64,000 nucleotides of DNA from Myxococcus stipitatus (GTDB lineage: Bacteria; Myxococcota; Myxococcia; Myxococcales; Myxococcaceae): assembly GCF_037414475.1 (NCBI RefSeq), contig NZ_CP147913.1, positions 558,001-622,000 of the forward strand, written 5' to 3'. The translations under genes were made by a program, and so were the position numbers. The notes under the pieces are model-generated. The model had not been told where the DNA came from. It worked only from the letters and a program-made list of their open reading frames with translations, and made no database searches. This document shows positions 51,596 to 60,362 of the stretch, one piece after another (position 1 is the stretch's first letter; every line of letters begins with the position of its first letter).

Positions 51596-53011
51596 CTAGC
51601 GCGCCCCCTGCCATCCGGCCTGCGTTCTGGGTGCCAGTGCCTGCCGCAGGCCTCCGGCCGTCATCGTCTCCACCCCACGCAGCGGCTGTTCGTCATCCAG
51701 TCCATCCAACGCGCGCAGGGCGTTCTGCCTCGCGCGCTCCGCATCCTCGGGCCGCTCCAGGCGCCCGTAGAGCGCCACCAGCGTCGCATGCCCCAGCGCC
51801 AGCCTCGGCTCCAGGTACAGCGCCTTGCGCACCGCCTCCACCGCCCCGTTCAAGTCTCCGCGAGCCTCGGCCACCATGGCCAGCAGCAGATAGGCCTCCG
51901 GCACCAGCGCCTTCGCGGCCTCGCGGGCCAGCGCCTCGGCTTCCTCGAAGCGGCCCGCCCGCGCCGCCTCCACCGCGCGCTCCATGGGCCCCGCCTGCGG
52001 CGACGTCACACGAGGCGCGGCGACAACAACCGGAGGCTCCGCGGCCCGCGGCGCGATGGGGGTGTGCAGCTCCATCTGAGGCCGCGAGGACAGTCCTTCC
52101 AAGAGCGACGCGGCCTTGGGCGCGAACGGCGGCACGAGGCGGGCCGCGGCCTTGAGCACCTCGGCCGCATCGCGCACGGCGCGACGGACGGGAGGCTCCT
52201 GCGGCGTCTCGCCGGGAGTCGGGACGCGCAGCGCCACGCTGCCCTCGGCGTCCACCATCTCCAAGCCCAGCCCGTTGGTGAGGGGGACCTCCGCGGGAGA
52301 GACGAACAGCAGTCCTCCGGGGGTGAGCGCCGAGAGGAAGTGCGAGAGCACGCGCCGCACCAGCTCCGGCGGAAAGTAGATGAGCACGTTGCGGCAGAAG
52401 ATGGCGCTCAGGCCCGTCTGGGGAGGCGCTTCGACGGCCAGGTTGTGGCGGCGGAACTCCACCAGCTTGCGCACCTGCGGCACCACGGAGAGCTGCTCCC
52501 CCCGGGGCTCCAGGTAGACGCGCTCCAGCTCCGGCTCGACATGGCGAAGGGACCAGGGGCCGTAGAGCCCCTCCTTCGCGCGCTCCAGCGCCCGGCCCGA
52601 CACGTCCGTGGCGAGCACGCGGATGCGCCCCTCCGGGATGCCCGCCGACAACAACGCCATGGCGATGCTGTACGGCTCCTCGCCCGTGGCGCAGCCCGCG
52701 CTCCAGACGTTGAAGAAGGGCCCCGTCTTGGGGAGCGACAGCCGCGCGAGCGAACGCAGGTGCTCGGGGTGGCGGAAGAAGTACGTCTCGCCGATGACGG
52801 CGTGTTCGATGAAGGTCTCCACCGCGTGCGCGTCGCGCAGCAGGAGTCCTCGCAGGAAGGCCTCGGGCGCCATGCCGCGCGCGTCGGCCGAGCGCGACAG
52901 CGCGGTCTCCAGCGAGCGGCGCAGGCTGTGCGCGAGCGTCAGGCCACAGGCGGTCCTCAGGACCTCCTCGACCTTCATGAGCGTCTCGTCATCGAGGACG
53001 GACTCGCTCAC
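51596..53011 (-). CDS. CheR methyltransferase fused to a TPR-like domain
   Basis: A 471-residue protein. Residues about 1-270 are a CheR-type SAM-dependent glutamate methyltransferase: GETYFFRHPEHL, FNVWSAGCATGEEPYSIAMA (SAM-binding loop) and IFCRNVLIYFPPELV. A Pro/Ala linker follows, then TPR-like repeats (about 370-450: AVEAARAGRFEEAEALAREA, AVEAVRKALYLEPRLALGHA). The same CheR-TPR design is found in FrzF, where the TPR part controls methylation. The GTG start overlaps the stop of the upstream CheW gene (GTGA). Confidence 0.94.
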   Translation of the reverse strand: MSESVLDDETLMKVEEVLRTACGLTLAHSLRRSLETALSRSADARGMAPEAFLRGLLLRDAHAVETFIEHAVIGETYFFRHPEHLRSLARLSLPKTGPFFNVWSAGCATGEEPYSIAMALLSAGIPEGRIRVLATDVSGRALERAKEGLYGPWSLRHVEPELERVYLEPRGEQLSVVPQVRKLVEFRRHNLAVEAPPQTGLSAIFCRNVLIYFPPELVRRVLSHFLSALTPGGLLFVSPAEVPLTNGLGLEMVDAEGSVALRVPTPGETPQEPPVRRAVRDAAEVLKAAARLVPPFAPKAASLLEGLSSRPQMELHTPIAPRAAEPPVVVAAPRVTSPQAGPMERAVEAARAGRFEEAEALAREAAKALVPEAYLLLAMVAEARGDLNGAVEAVRKALYLEPRLALGHATLVALYGRLERPEDAERARQNALRALDGLDDEQPLRGVETMTAGGLRQALAPRTQAGWQGAR

Positions 53012-53571
53012 GTCCCCTCCGACCCCGCCAACACCGCGGAGACGCGCAGCAGCGGACGCACACCCTCGGGCGTCCGGCACAGCCCGGCCATCAGCCCCGT
53101 GCGGTCCCACTGCAGGCTCACCGCCCCATCGACGGTGCCTTCCACCAGCGTGGGCGCTTCCACCAGATCCCGGACCCGATCCACCAACACCGCCACCGGA
53201 CGCGCGCCCTTGCAGATGACCAGGTGCGCATCCAACTCCGGCTGCCGCTTCACCCCCAGCAGCGAAGCCAGATCCACCGCGACGGCGGGACTGCCTCTGT
53301 AAATAAACGTTCCCAACACATGGGCGGGGCTTCCGGGCAGCGGCTCCAGTTCCACCAGCCGCACCACTTCCTGGACGGCATCGGCCGCCAGGAGCGCGGA
53401 GGTGCCCGCCGCGTCCAACGTCAAGAAAAGGCCAGGCAGCCGCAGCTCTCCCGAAAGAGAGACCAGCTCCTGCCGCAGTCGAGCCTGCTCCTGCTCGATT
53501 TCGCCCAAGCGCTCCTGGACGGAGGCTCGGCGCACCTGCGCTTCCACGGGATTGTGAGGGGTATCTGCCAT
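53008..53571 (-). CDS. CheW-like coupling protein (first gene of che operon)
   Basis: A 187-residue protein. An N-terminal coiled coil (RLGEIEQEQARLRQELVSL) precedes a CheW-like domain (LFLTLDAAGTSALLAADAV, PLPGSPAHVLGTFIYRGSPA and VDLASLLGVKRQ). It is more divergent than the second CheW and may link different partners. The ATG at 53571 opens the operon. The 245 bases upstream, shared with the divergent Ser/Thr kinase gene, must hold both promoters, but no clear box was recognised there. Confidence 0.88.
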   Translation of the reverse strand: MADTPHNPVEAQVRRASVQERLGEIEQEQARLRQELVSLSGELRLPGLFLTLDAAGTSALLAADAVQEVVRLVELEPLPGSPAHVLGTFIYRGSPAVAVDLASLLGVKRQPELDAHLVICKGARPVAVLVDRVRDLVEAPTLVEGTVDGAVSLQWDRTGLMAGLCRTPEGVRPLLRVSAVLAGSEGT

Positions 53572-53816
53572 GGGGGCGGCCCCGCCCGCTTCAGCCCTGG
53601 CGCGCGGGTCGACTCACGCTAATCCGGGAAATACGGAACCGTCAATGCGGGGTGAATTGGACCGTCCCCCACCCGACTCGCCAGGTGTGTGCCGGTAACC
53701 GCCTTCAGGTGTTGGACTTCTCAAGGCCGGAAGTGCGTCTGGAAGTGGAGATATGGTTTGATGCGTACCCGGCACACTTCTGGAGACTCCATGTTGCTTG
53801 TTGTCAGGGGGTACGC

Positions 53817-55865
53817 ATGATCAAGGGCGACTCGTCAAACCCCGAGACGCCTGCCGCGACGGGTGCGGATCCGCTCATTGGCCGAACTCTGAATGGCCGC
53901 TTCAGCATCCTGGAGCCCCTGGGCATCGGTGGCATGGGCAAGGTCTACCGCGCCCTCCAGGCCCCCTTGGAGCGAGTGGTCGCGCTCAAGGTCCTCAACC
54001 CCAGCTTCCCCAGCAGCAGGGACCCCGGCTTCCAGAAGCGCTTCCTGCGCGAGGCCTCGCTGACCTCGAAGCTGCGCCACCCCAACACCGTCACCGTCAT
54101 CGACTACGGGCAGACGGACGATGGCATCTTCTACATCGCCATGGAGTACCTGGAGGGCCGCACGCTGGCCCAGGTGCTCGGGCAGGTGGGGCCGCTGCCG
54201 TGGTCGCGCGCCATCGCCATCGCCCAGCAGATCTGCCGCTCGCTGCGCGAGGCGCACAGCCTGGGCATCGTCCACCGGGACCTGAAGCCCGCCAACATCA
54301 TGCTCCTCAACGAGCAGGATCAGGATCTGGTGAAGGTCCTGGACTTCGGGCTCGTGAAGTCGGTGGCGGCGCCGCAGGAGGGGCAGATCTCCCCGGAGAT
54401 CACCCAGAACGGCACGTTCCTCGGATCACCCCAGTACATGGCGCCGGAGCAGGCGCGCAACGCGACGGACGCCCGCAGCGACGTGTACTCGCTGGGCATC
54501 GTCCTCTTCCAGATGCTGATGGGGCGTCCGCCGTTCATCGCGCGGGACCACATCGAGCTCATCTTCGCCCACTACAAAGAAGCGCCCCCCACCTTCCAGC
54601 AGCTGCGCCCGGACATCGCGGTGCCGCCGGAGATCGAGGCGGTGGTGCGCCGCAGCCTGGAGAAGGAGCCCGCGCGGCGCTACCAGACGATGGACGAGAT
54701 GCTGGAGGGTCTGCGCGAGGCCAGCATGTCCGCGGGTGGCAACAGCGGCATCTTCAAGCGGCCCGGCGGCACGACGACCACGGGCCCCTACCCGTCCCCG
54801 CTGTTCTCGAGCGTGGGCAACGCGCCCACGGACTCGGGTGACACGCTCGCGGTGGACATCAGCGTGGAGGTGCCCAAGGCCGTGCAGCGCGCCCGTCAGC
54901 GCACGCTGCTGATGGGGGGCCTGGGTGGCGTCGTCGTCGCCGGCCTCGTCGCGGGGGGCGCCATCTTCTTCATGCGGGACAAGCCCGTCGCGCCGCCGCC
55001 GGAAGCCAGGCCGGAGCCGGTGGCGCAGGCCCCCGTGCAGGCTCCGCCCGCCGCCGCGGCGCAGGAGGCGCCCACGCCCGCTGGAGCACACAAGGTTCGC
55101 TTCAAGCTGATGAGCCAGCCCAGCGGCGCGCGCGTGTTCTACCGAGGCAAGGAGCGCGGCACGACGCCCTTCACCCTGGAGCTGCCCTCGGGACAGGACG
55201 GCTCCATCACGGTGGAGCTCACGTTCGCGCTGGAGGGCTACCAGATGGAGACCGTCGTCACGGGCGGCTCCGGTGAGGTGGTGCTGTCACAGAAGCTCCA
55301 GAAGCGCCGGGGTGGCCGGGGTGGTGGCGGCGTGGAAGTGGCCTCCGCTTCCGCTCCCGACGAGGTCGAGGTGGCCGAGCCCGTGGCCACGCCCGGTGGC
55401 ATGTCCGCGCCGGTGATGCTCGCGCCCACCCAGCCGCCTCCCGTGGAGCCCGAGGCGCCGCAGACGGCGGGCGCGGTGGGTGCGGCGGCCGCGGCCCAGG
55501 CCAAGGGCGCGGGAGGAGGCCTGGCGGTGCCGGTGCTGCCCACCGCGGCGCTGGCCTCCGCGCGCGGCGACGTGCTGCCCTACAACGAGAACATGCCCCG
55601 GCCGGAGATGATCGACCAGGGCAAGGACCTCGTCTACACGCGCGAGGCGATGGCCGCGAAGGCCGAGGGCGTGATGCTCTTCCGCTGTACCATCACCACC
55701 AAGGGACGCGTGGAGAAGTGTCGCGTCATCAAGGCGGTGGCGCACATGGAGAAGGCGGTCTTGGACTCCTTCCAGTCGCGCACGTACAAGCCCATCGTGT
55801 ACCAGGGCCATCCGGTGAACGTGGACTACACGTTCAGCATCCGGCTGGTGGCTCCGCGCCGCTGA
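53817..55865 (+). CDS. Ser/Thr protein kinase fused to PEGA and TonB C-terminal-like domains
   Basis: A 682-residue membrane protein. The Hanks-type kinase (about 29-300) is intact: glycine loop LGIGGMGKVYRA, Lys 58 in ALKVL, HRDLKPAN (Asp 155), DFG (176-178) and MAPEQ. A transmembrane segment (about 363-386) follows. The outer part has a PEGA domain (about 427-495, QPSGARVFYRGKERGTTPFT) and a TonB C-terminal-like domain (about 595-680, EGVMLFRCTITTKGRVEKCR). A periplasmic domain could sense or bind an outer-membrane partner and signal inward. The ATG at 53817 has AGGGGG upstream. It is divergent from the chemosensory operon. Confidence 0.93.
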   Translation: MIKGDSSNPETPAATGADPLIGRTLNGRFSILEPLGIGGMGKVYRALQAPLERVVALKVLNPSFPSSRDPGFQKRFLREASLTSKLRHPNTVTVIDYGQTDDGIFYIAMEYLEGRTLAQVLGQVGPLPWSRAIAIAQQICRSLREAHSLGIVHRDLKPANIMLLNEQDQDLVKVLDFGLVKSVAAPQEGQISPEITQNGTFLGSPQYMAPEQARNATDARSDVYSLGIVLFQMLMGRPPFIARDHIELIFAHYKEAPPTFQQLRPDIAVPPEIEAVVRRSLEKEPARRYQTMDEMLEGLREASMSAGGNSGIFKRPGGTTTTGPYPSPLFSSVGNAPTDSGDTLAVDISVEVPKAVQRARQRTLLMGGLGGVVVAGLVAGGAIFFMRDKPVAPPPEARPEPVAQAPVQAPPAAAAQEAPTPAGAHKVRFKLMSQPSGARVFYRGKERGTTPFTLELPSGQDGSITVELTFALEGYQMETVVTGGSGEVVLSQKLQKRRGGRGGGGVEVASASAPDEVEVAEPVATPGGMSAPVMLAPTQPPPVEPEAPQTAGAVGAAAAAQAKGAGGGLAVPVLPTAALASARGDVLPYNENMPRPEMIDQGKDLVYTREAMAAKAEGVMLFRCTITTKGRVEKCRVIKAVAHMEKAVLDSFQSRTYKPIVYQGHPVNVDYTFSIRLVAPRR

Positions 55866-55877
55866 GCGCTCGTCCCG

Positions 55878-55906
55878 CCACCGGGCCTGGTCTCAAGGCC
55901 CGGTGG
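55878..55906. terminator. Hairpin between convergent genes
   Basis: A perfect 11-bp stem, CCACCGGGCCT (55878-55888) with AGGCCCGGTGG (55896-55906), and a 7-base loop. It lies between the stops of the kinase gene (55865, plus) and the matrixin gene (55938, minus). No T-tract. Probable bidirectional terminator. Confidence 0.55.
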
Positions 55907-55937
55907 AAGAACGGAAGCCTCGTGGCCCCCTCACGCT

Positions 55938-56861
55938 TCAGCGTCCGCCGGACCTCCGCCTCGCGCGCAGCAGCGCGATGACGGCCCACGCGGCTCCGGA
56001 GAGCGCCGCGCCAGGAGCCGACGCGCAGCCCGTGCCCCGCCCGTCCGCCAGCAGCACGATGCCCGTGTCCAGGCGCTGCACGCACTGATTGGGCGGTTGC
56101 CACCGCGGATAGATGGAGCAGAAGCCCGCGATGGAACCCGAGTCGATGACCCGCTTGCGCGTCTCTCCCTGGGGCGCGGTGGGCGCCATGGTGGAGGCCG
56201 TGTTCGACACGTGGTCCAAGCCCACCACGTGACCAATCTCGTGCGTCATCGTGTTCTGCAGGTCCACCGCCACGCAGTCAGGTGATTGGGGGCCCTGACA
56301 CGGCGGAGAGTCCACCGTGGTGAAGAGATGGCCCGGCGTGCCCCCAGGTTGGGACGCATTCATCTCGATGTCCGCGTCCAGCACCCGCCCCGAGGCGACG
56401 CTGTACGTGGACGTGGTGAGCGCCAGTGTCCCCTCGCCAATCTCCCAGCACCCGTGCTTGTTGCCGCAGCTCTCATCGGCCCAGCACGCATCGTCCCCAG
56501 GCACGACGTCATCACACGCCGTCTCGCGGAAGGTGATGATGTTGTAGTTGGCCCGCGGGTTCTTCTCGTCGTAGCCCACGACAATCGGGCCCCGCCAATC
56601 CGAGCCCCGCCGGAAGCCATAGTCGCTGCAGGATTCGGACACGCGCCGCCAGGAGTCGAAGGCCGCCTCGATGGCCGCCACCTCCGTGTTCCCCGGTGTC
56701 CGGGCACTGCCCGCGGGGTCCAGGTGGTAGACGTACTCGCGCACCGGCCACAGCAGACAGAGCGGGCGGCCGGTGACGAGCGTGCGCTGGAACGGCAAGG
56801 TGTTCTGCGCGACGGCGGGCGCACCGAGGAGCACGAGCCCCAACAGGAGCGGCTTCCTCAT
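55938..56861 (-). CDS. Matrixin-family secreted metalloprotease with MYXO-CTERM-like tail (copy 1)
   Basis: A 307-residue exported protease. A signal peptide (MRKPLLLGLVLLGAPAVAQ) is followed by a metzincin domain. The zinc site is HEIGHVVGLDH (HExxHxxGxxH) with the Met-turn STMAPT. Paired Cys residues before it suggest disulfides. The C-terminus ends TGCASAPGAALSGAAWAVI then LLRARRR: a Cys, a hydrophobic segment and an Arg-rich end, as in MYXO-CTERM sorting tails. The ATG at 56861 overlaps the stop of the paralogous gene upstream (ATGA). The two proteases are clearly related. Confidence 0.92.
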   Translation of the reverse strand: MRKPLLLGLVLLGAPAVAQNTLPFQRTLVTGRPLCLLWPVREYVYHLDPAGSARTPGNTEVAAIEAAFDSWRRVSESCSDYGFRRGSDWRGPIVVGYDEKNPRANYNIITFRETACDDVVPGDDACWADESCGNKHGCWEIGEGTLALTTSTYSVASGRVLDADIEMNASQPGGTPGHLFTTVDSPPCQGPQSPDCVAVDLQNTMTHEIGHVVGLDHVSNTASTMAPTAPQGETRKRVIDSGSIAGFCSIYPRWQPPNQCVQRLDTGIVLLADGRGTGCASAPGAALSGAAWAVIALLRARRRSGGR

Positions 56862-57745
56862 GAACGGCCCTCGCGCTTGCGGCCTAGGAGGCTCCACAAC
56901 GCCCACGCCCCCAGCGCGGCGCCCATCGACGACGCCCCCGTCGACGCGCAGCCCCCGCCCTCCTTCCCCAGCTTGTCTTCCACCACGGGGTGCAGACAGG
57001 CCTGGCTCGCGCGGCCCTTCGGGTAGACGTCACAGACGAACGAGCTCGAGCCCGAGTCGATGGTGCGCTTGGACACCTCGCCCAGCTCCGCGCTGGGGTT
57101 CATCGTGGAGCCGGCCGCACGCGTGTGGTCCAACCCGATGAAGTGACCAATCTCGTGGGTGGCGGTGTTCTGCACGTCGGTGGCCACACAGTTCGTCGTC
57201 ACGACCGGCGTACACATCGGGCCGTTCGCCGTGGTGAAGGTGTACTGCCCCGCGTTGAAGGAGATGTCCGAGTCGAAGATGATGCCGGAGCGCTTGTCGT
57301 AGGTCGTGAGGGTGATGGCGAGCGTGCTCGCGTCGTCATCCCAGCAGTCGAACTCGTTGGCGCACGTCTCCTCCTTCCAACACGCGTCGTTCTCCGCCAC
57401 CACCGCGCTGCAGTTGCGCGTGCGGAAGAGGACCACGTTGTTGTTGTTCTGCTCGTTGCGCCGGTAGCCCACGCGCCGCTCGTCGATGACGGGGCCTTCG
57501 CGCAGCGACAGGTTTCCGCACCGCGCGAAGATGTCCTCCCAGCTCTTGAAGGAGACTCGCACCGCCTCGAACTCCGAGTCCCCCGGCGTGCCAGGATTGC
57601 CTTGGCTGGCCTGGTGCCAGGTGACCTGGGGCACGGTCCAATAGAGGCACTGGGTGGTGGTGTTCCCAGGAGTCACCCGGCTGCGGACGTAGGGAGCGAA
57701 CTGCCCCAGCGCGAGGGCGGCCAGCAACGTTGCCGCGGCACTCAC
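56858..57745 (-). CDS. Matrixin-family secreted metalloprotease with MYXO-CTERM-like tail (copy 2)
   Basis: A 295-residue paralogue of the following gene. A short hydrophobic N-terminus (AAATLLAALALGQ) acts as signal peptide. The zinc site is HEIGHFIGLDH and the Met-turn lies in STMNPSAELG. Cys-containing blocks (NDACWKEETCANEFDCWD) align with NDACWADESCGNKHGCWE-like residues in the paralogue. The tail GGGCASTGASSMGAALGAW then LLGRKREGRS is again MYXO-CTERM-like. The GTG start overlaps the upstream stop by four bases, so three genes form one coupled operon. Confidence 0.92.
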   Translation of the reverse strand: MSAAATLLAALALGQFAPYVRSRVTPGNTTTQCLYWTVPQVTWHQASQGNPGTPGDSEFEAVRVSFKSWEDIFARCGNLSLREGPVIDERRVGYRRNEQNNNNVVLFRTRNCSAVVAENDACWKEETCANEFDCWDDDASTLAITLTTYDKRSGIIFDSDISFNAGQYTFTTANGPMCTPVVTTNCVATDVQNTATHEIGHFIGLDHTRAAGSTMNPSAELGEVSKRTIDSGSSSFVCDVYPKGRASQACLHPVVEDKLGKEGGGCASTGASSMGAALGAWALWSLLGRKREGRS

Positions 57746-58305
57746 GGCGCGGACTCCTTCAGCGCGGCGCGGATGGCGGCCTTGAGGTCGTCGAGTGTCC
57801 TCGGCTTCTGCGTGGAGGTGGTGGGCTGACGCGTGACGGGGTCCAGCAGCAGCGCCTCCGAGGGCTCGGGCACCGCCATGACCGGCTTGCCGACCTCACC
57901 GCGCTGCACCTGGTACTTGCCCTGCGCCTCACCAGCGAGGCGGAAGGCCTTCGCGCCGCGCTTGCGCAGGAAGATGACCACTTCCTCACCCGTTTTGAAT
58001 GAGGCGAGTCCATGCACCACCTGTCCGATATCGCCCACCTCGCCGCCAGGCTGGGTGACGAGCACCGTGCCTCCCGGCTGTCCCTTGAGGGGTTCCACCA
58101 CTTCGACCTCGACGTCGGTGACGATTCGCTGACCATCACCGGACCAGCGGCTCTCCACACGGCGGACGACACCGTGGACCACCGCGTCCGATTGCTGGGA
58201 GAGCTGCGGCACGTCCATCCGCAGCTGCGTGGTGGCGGCCGCGGGCAGCGCGACCAGGAGGACCACCGTCACCATCCCCATGCGAACTAGCTGACGAATC
58301 GACAT
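57742..58305 (-). CDS. Secreted protein of unknown function, first gene of the matrixin operon
   Basis: A 187-residue exported protein with a signal peptide (MSIRQLVRMGMVTVVLLVAL then PAAAT). The mature part is beta-rich, with patterns SDAVVHGVVRRVESRWSG, IVTDVEVEVVEPLKG and VTQPGGEVGDIGQVV, and ends in a predicted helix (TLDDLKAAIRAAL). The family is not recognised by name. Translational coupling to two secreted metalloproteases suggests a partner, substrate, chaperone or inhibitor for them. AGAGAAAG lies before the ATG at 58305. Confidence 0.75.
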   Translation of the reverse strand: MSIRQLVRMGMVTVVLLVALPAAATTQLRMDVPQLSQQSDAVVHGVVRRVESRWSGDGQRIVTDVEVEVVEPLKGQPGGTVLVTQPGGEVGDIGQVVHGLASFKTGEEVVIFLRKRGAKAFRLAGEAQGKYQVQRGEVGKPVMAVPEPSEALLLDPVTRQPTTSTQKPRTLDDLKAAIRAALKESAP

Positions 58306-58357
58306 GCGCTTTCTCTCCCCGTGGCGCGCACCATACCCCAGAGCGTGCCCATCCGCG

Positions 58358-58387
58358 TTGACCCCCTGTCCACCTCCCTGCTAATCC
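58358..58387 (+). promoter_or_regulatory. Sigma-70-type promoter of gltX
   Basis: TTGACC (58358-58363) and TAATCC (58382-58387) are 18 bases apart. Transcription would start near 58394, giving a leader of about four bases before the gltX ATG at 58398. The boxes match the consensus well for this GC-rich genome, and the element sits between divergent genes. Confidence 0.5.
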
Positions 58388-58397
58388 GCGCGCCCGT

Positions 58398-59837
58398 ATG
58401 CCCTCCGCTCCTCGCGTCCGATTCGCTCCGTCCCCTACTGGATACCTCCACATCGGTGGTGCCCGGACGGCGCTGATGAACTACCTCCAGGCTCGTCGCC
58501 ATGGCGGCACCTTCATTCTTCGCATGGAGGACACGGACCGCGTGCGCTCCACCGCGGAGTCCGTGCAAGCCATCCTCGACGGCCTGGTGTGGCTGGGAAT
58601 CGACTGGGACGAGGGACCCGGCAAGGAAGGCCCGCACGCGCCCTACTTCCAGACCCAGCGGTTGGACACCTACCGCGAGCACTCCCAGCGCCTCATCTCC
58701 GAGGGCAAGGCCTACCGCTGCTACTGCACCCGACAGGACCTGGATGCGCAGCGTGAGGCGGCCGAGAAGTCCGGCGGCTTCTACAAGTACCCGGGCACCT
58801 GCCGTGAGTTGAAGGGCCCGCCCGCGGGCCGCCGCGAGGATGAGGCCGTCATCCGCTTCAAGATGCCCTCCACCGAGGGCACCGTGTCGTTCGACGACAA
58901 GGCGCTGGGCACCATCGCCAAGCCCTACTCGGACCTGGACGACTGGGTCATGCTGCGCGCGGACGGCATCCCCCTCTACAACTTCGGCTGCGTCATCGAT
59001 GACCACCTGATGGACATCACCCTGGTGGCGCGCGGCCAGGAGCACGTCAACTCCACCTTCCCGCAGCTCATGCTCTACCAGGCGCTGGGCTGGCAGCCGC
59101 CGGAGTTCGCGCACCTGCCGCTCATCCTGGGACCGGACCGCGAGAAGCTCTCCAAGCGCAAGCACCCGGAGGCGGACGTGATGCTGCACAAGCGCACCGG
59201 CATCATGCCGGAGGCGCTCAACAACTTCGTCATCCGCCTGGGCTGGAGCCACGGCAACGACGAGGTCATCACCCGCGAGCAGATGCTCGAGTGGTTCGAC
59301 TTCTCCGACGTCGGCACCACGTCCGGCGTGTGGAACCCGGAGAAGCTGCTCTGGCTCAACCAGCAGTGGATGAAGCTGCTGCCCGAGGAGACCGTCGCGG
59401 AGCGGCTGGTGCCCTTCCTCGAGGCCAAGGGCTTCCAGGTGAAGGGCGACTCGCGGCTGGTGCCCCTGGTGCATGCGCTGAAGGAGCGCGCGCGCACGCT
59501 GGAGGAGATGGCCACCACCGCCTCGCTCTACTTCCGCTCGGGCGTCACGCTGGATGAGAAGGCCGCGGCCAAGCACCTCACCGGAGACTCGCTGGTGCTC
59601 CTGCGCAAGGTGCGCGACGGCATCGCCGCGCTTTCGGAGTGGACGGTGGAGGCGCTCGACGGCGTGGTGAAGTCCGTGAGCGAGTCCTCCAGCGTCGGCA
59701 TGGGCAAGGTCGCCCAGCCCGTGCGGGTCGCCATCACCGGCAACACCACCAGCCCGGGCATCGGCGAGACGCTGCTCCTGGCCGGCCGCGACGAGGCCCT
59801 GCGCCGCATCGACGCCGCGCTCACGCGCGGTGGGTGA
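58398..59837 (+). CDS. gltX: Glutamate--tRNA ligase (GltX)
   Basis: Charges tRNA-Glu with glutamate; in bacteria that use the GatCAB route it also misacylates tRNA-Gln. The 479-residue class I synthetase has the HIGH motif in PSPTGYLHIGGARTAL and the KMSKS-like KLSKRKH. Other blocks are RMEDTDRVRS, YRCYCTRQDLDAQREAAEK and FARGQEH-like VARGQEHVNSTFPQL. The C-terminal anticodon-binding domain is helical. Length is normal. A promoter-like element ends ten bases before the ATG. tRNA-Gln and tRNA-Glu genes lie within 800 bases downstream on the same strand. Confidence 0.96.
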   Translation: MPSAPRVRFAPSPTGYLHIGGARTALMNYLQARRHGGTFILRMEDTDRVRSTAESVQAILDGLVWLGIDWDEGPGKEGPHAPYFQTQRLDTYREHSQRLISEGKAYRCYCTRQDLDAQREAAEKSGGFYKYPGTCRELKGPPAGRREDEAVIRFKMPSTEGTVSFDDKALGTIAKPYSDLDDWVMLRADGIPLYNFGCVIDDHLMDITLVARGQEHVNSTFPQLMLYQALGWQPPEFAHLPLILGPDREKLSKRKHPEADVMLHKRTGIMPEALNNFVIRLGWSHGNDEVITREQMLEWFDFSDVGTTSGVWNPEKLLWLNQQWMKLLPEETVAERLVPFLEAKGFQVKGDSRLVPLVHALKERARTLEEMATTASLYFRSGVTLDEKAAAKHLTGDSLVLLRKVRDGIAALSEWTVEALDGVVKSVSESSSVGMGKVAQPVRVAITGNTTSPGIGETLLLAGRDEALRRIDAALTRGG

Positions 59838-59893
59838 TTCCTCTTCGCCGAAGCGGTGGACGACCGCCGCTTCGGCACCTATCTTCGCAACCC

Positions 59894-60301
59894 ATGACGC
59901 GTGCGCTTGACACCATGAGACGGCATTTCTATAAGGCGCGCCCACTCGGGGCGGCGATGTTCGCGCTCTGGGTGGCGACGGCGGGTGCCGAGGTGGTCAG
60001 CGGCGCGCAGCTCCCGGATGGCTCCCAGAAGGTGGGAGAGAATCGGTACCGGGCGCCGAGGGATTTCGAGGCGACGTTGGATTACTACCGCTCGGTCTAT
60101 TCGACGAGCAGTTATCCTCGAAGGCAGATCGTGAACCAGCCGGGCGTCAAGGCGGTTCACATCAGCAACCCCTCGGGGAAGAACTTCGCGGGGCTGAATA
60201 TTTATGAGGCGAACGAGGAAGTTCGCATCTACATCGTCCCGACCCAGCAAGCGGTCAAGCCGGTGAAGAAGCAGGAAGCAAAGCCGGTGAAGAAGAAGTA
60301 G
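59894..60301 (+). CDS. Small secreted protein with Lys-rich tail
   Basis: A 135-residue exported protein. A signal peptide is predicted near residues 16-33 (LGAAMFALWVATAGAEVVSG). The mature part has DFEATLDYYRSVYSTSSYP then RRQIV and a strand-rich stretch ending VRIYIVP. A tail follows with the repeated unit VKPVKKQEAKPVKKK. No family is recognised. The basic tail may bind nucleic acid or an anionic polymer. The ATG at 59894 is used; a second at 59915 gives a shorter signal peptide. It sits between gltX and tRNA-Gln on the same strand. Confidence 0.7.
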   Translation: MTRALDTMRRHFYKARPLGAAMFALWVATAGAEVVSGAQLPDGSQKVGENRYRAPRDFEATLDYYRSVYSTSSYPRRQIVNQPGVKAVHISNPSGKNFAGLNIYEANEEVRIYIVPTQQAVKPVKKQEAKPVKKK

Positions 60302-60317
60302 ACGCCCACCGAAGTTG

Positions 60318-60346
60318 TTGCAGTCGCTGGGCGGTGTTGGTAGTAG
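60318..60346 (+). promoter_or_regulatory. Promoter of tRNA-Gln
   Basis: TTGCAG (60318-60323), 17 bases, TAGTAG (60341-60346). Transcription would begin near 60353, ten bases before the tRNA. The spacing is exact although both boxes deviate from consensus. Confidence 0.5.
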
Positions 60347-60362
60347 AGGCAGCCGCAGTGAT

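Noticed and set aside
50030..53302. An open frame of 1090 codons on the plus strand across the chemosensory operon.
   Set aside because: It is antisense to CheW, CheR-TPR and MCP, which have full family motifs. The translation is rich in Arg, His and Gln without domains, as expected for the complement of a high-GC gene.
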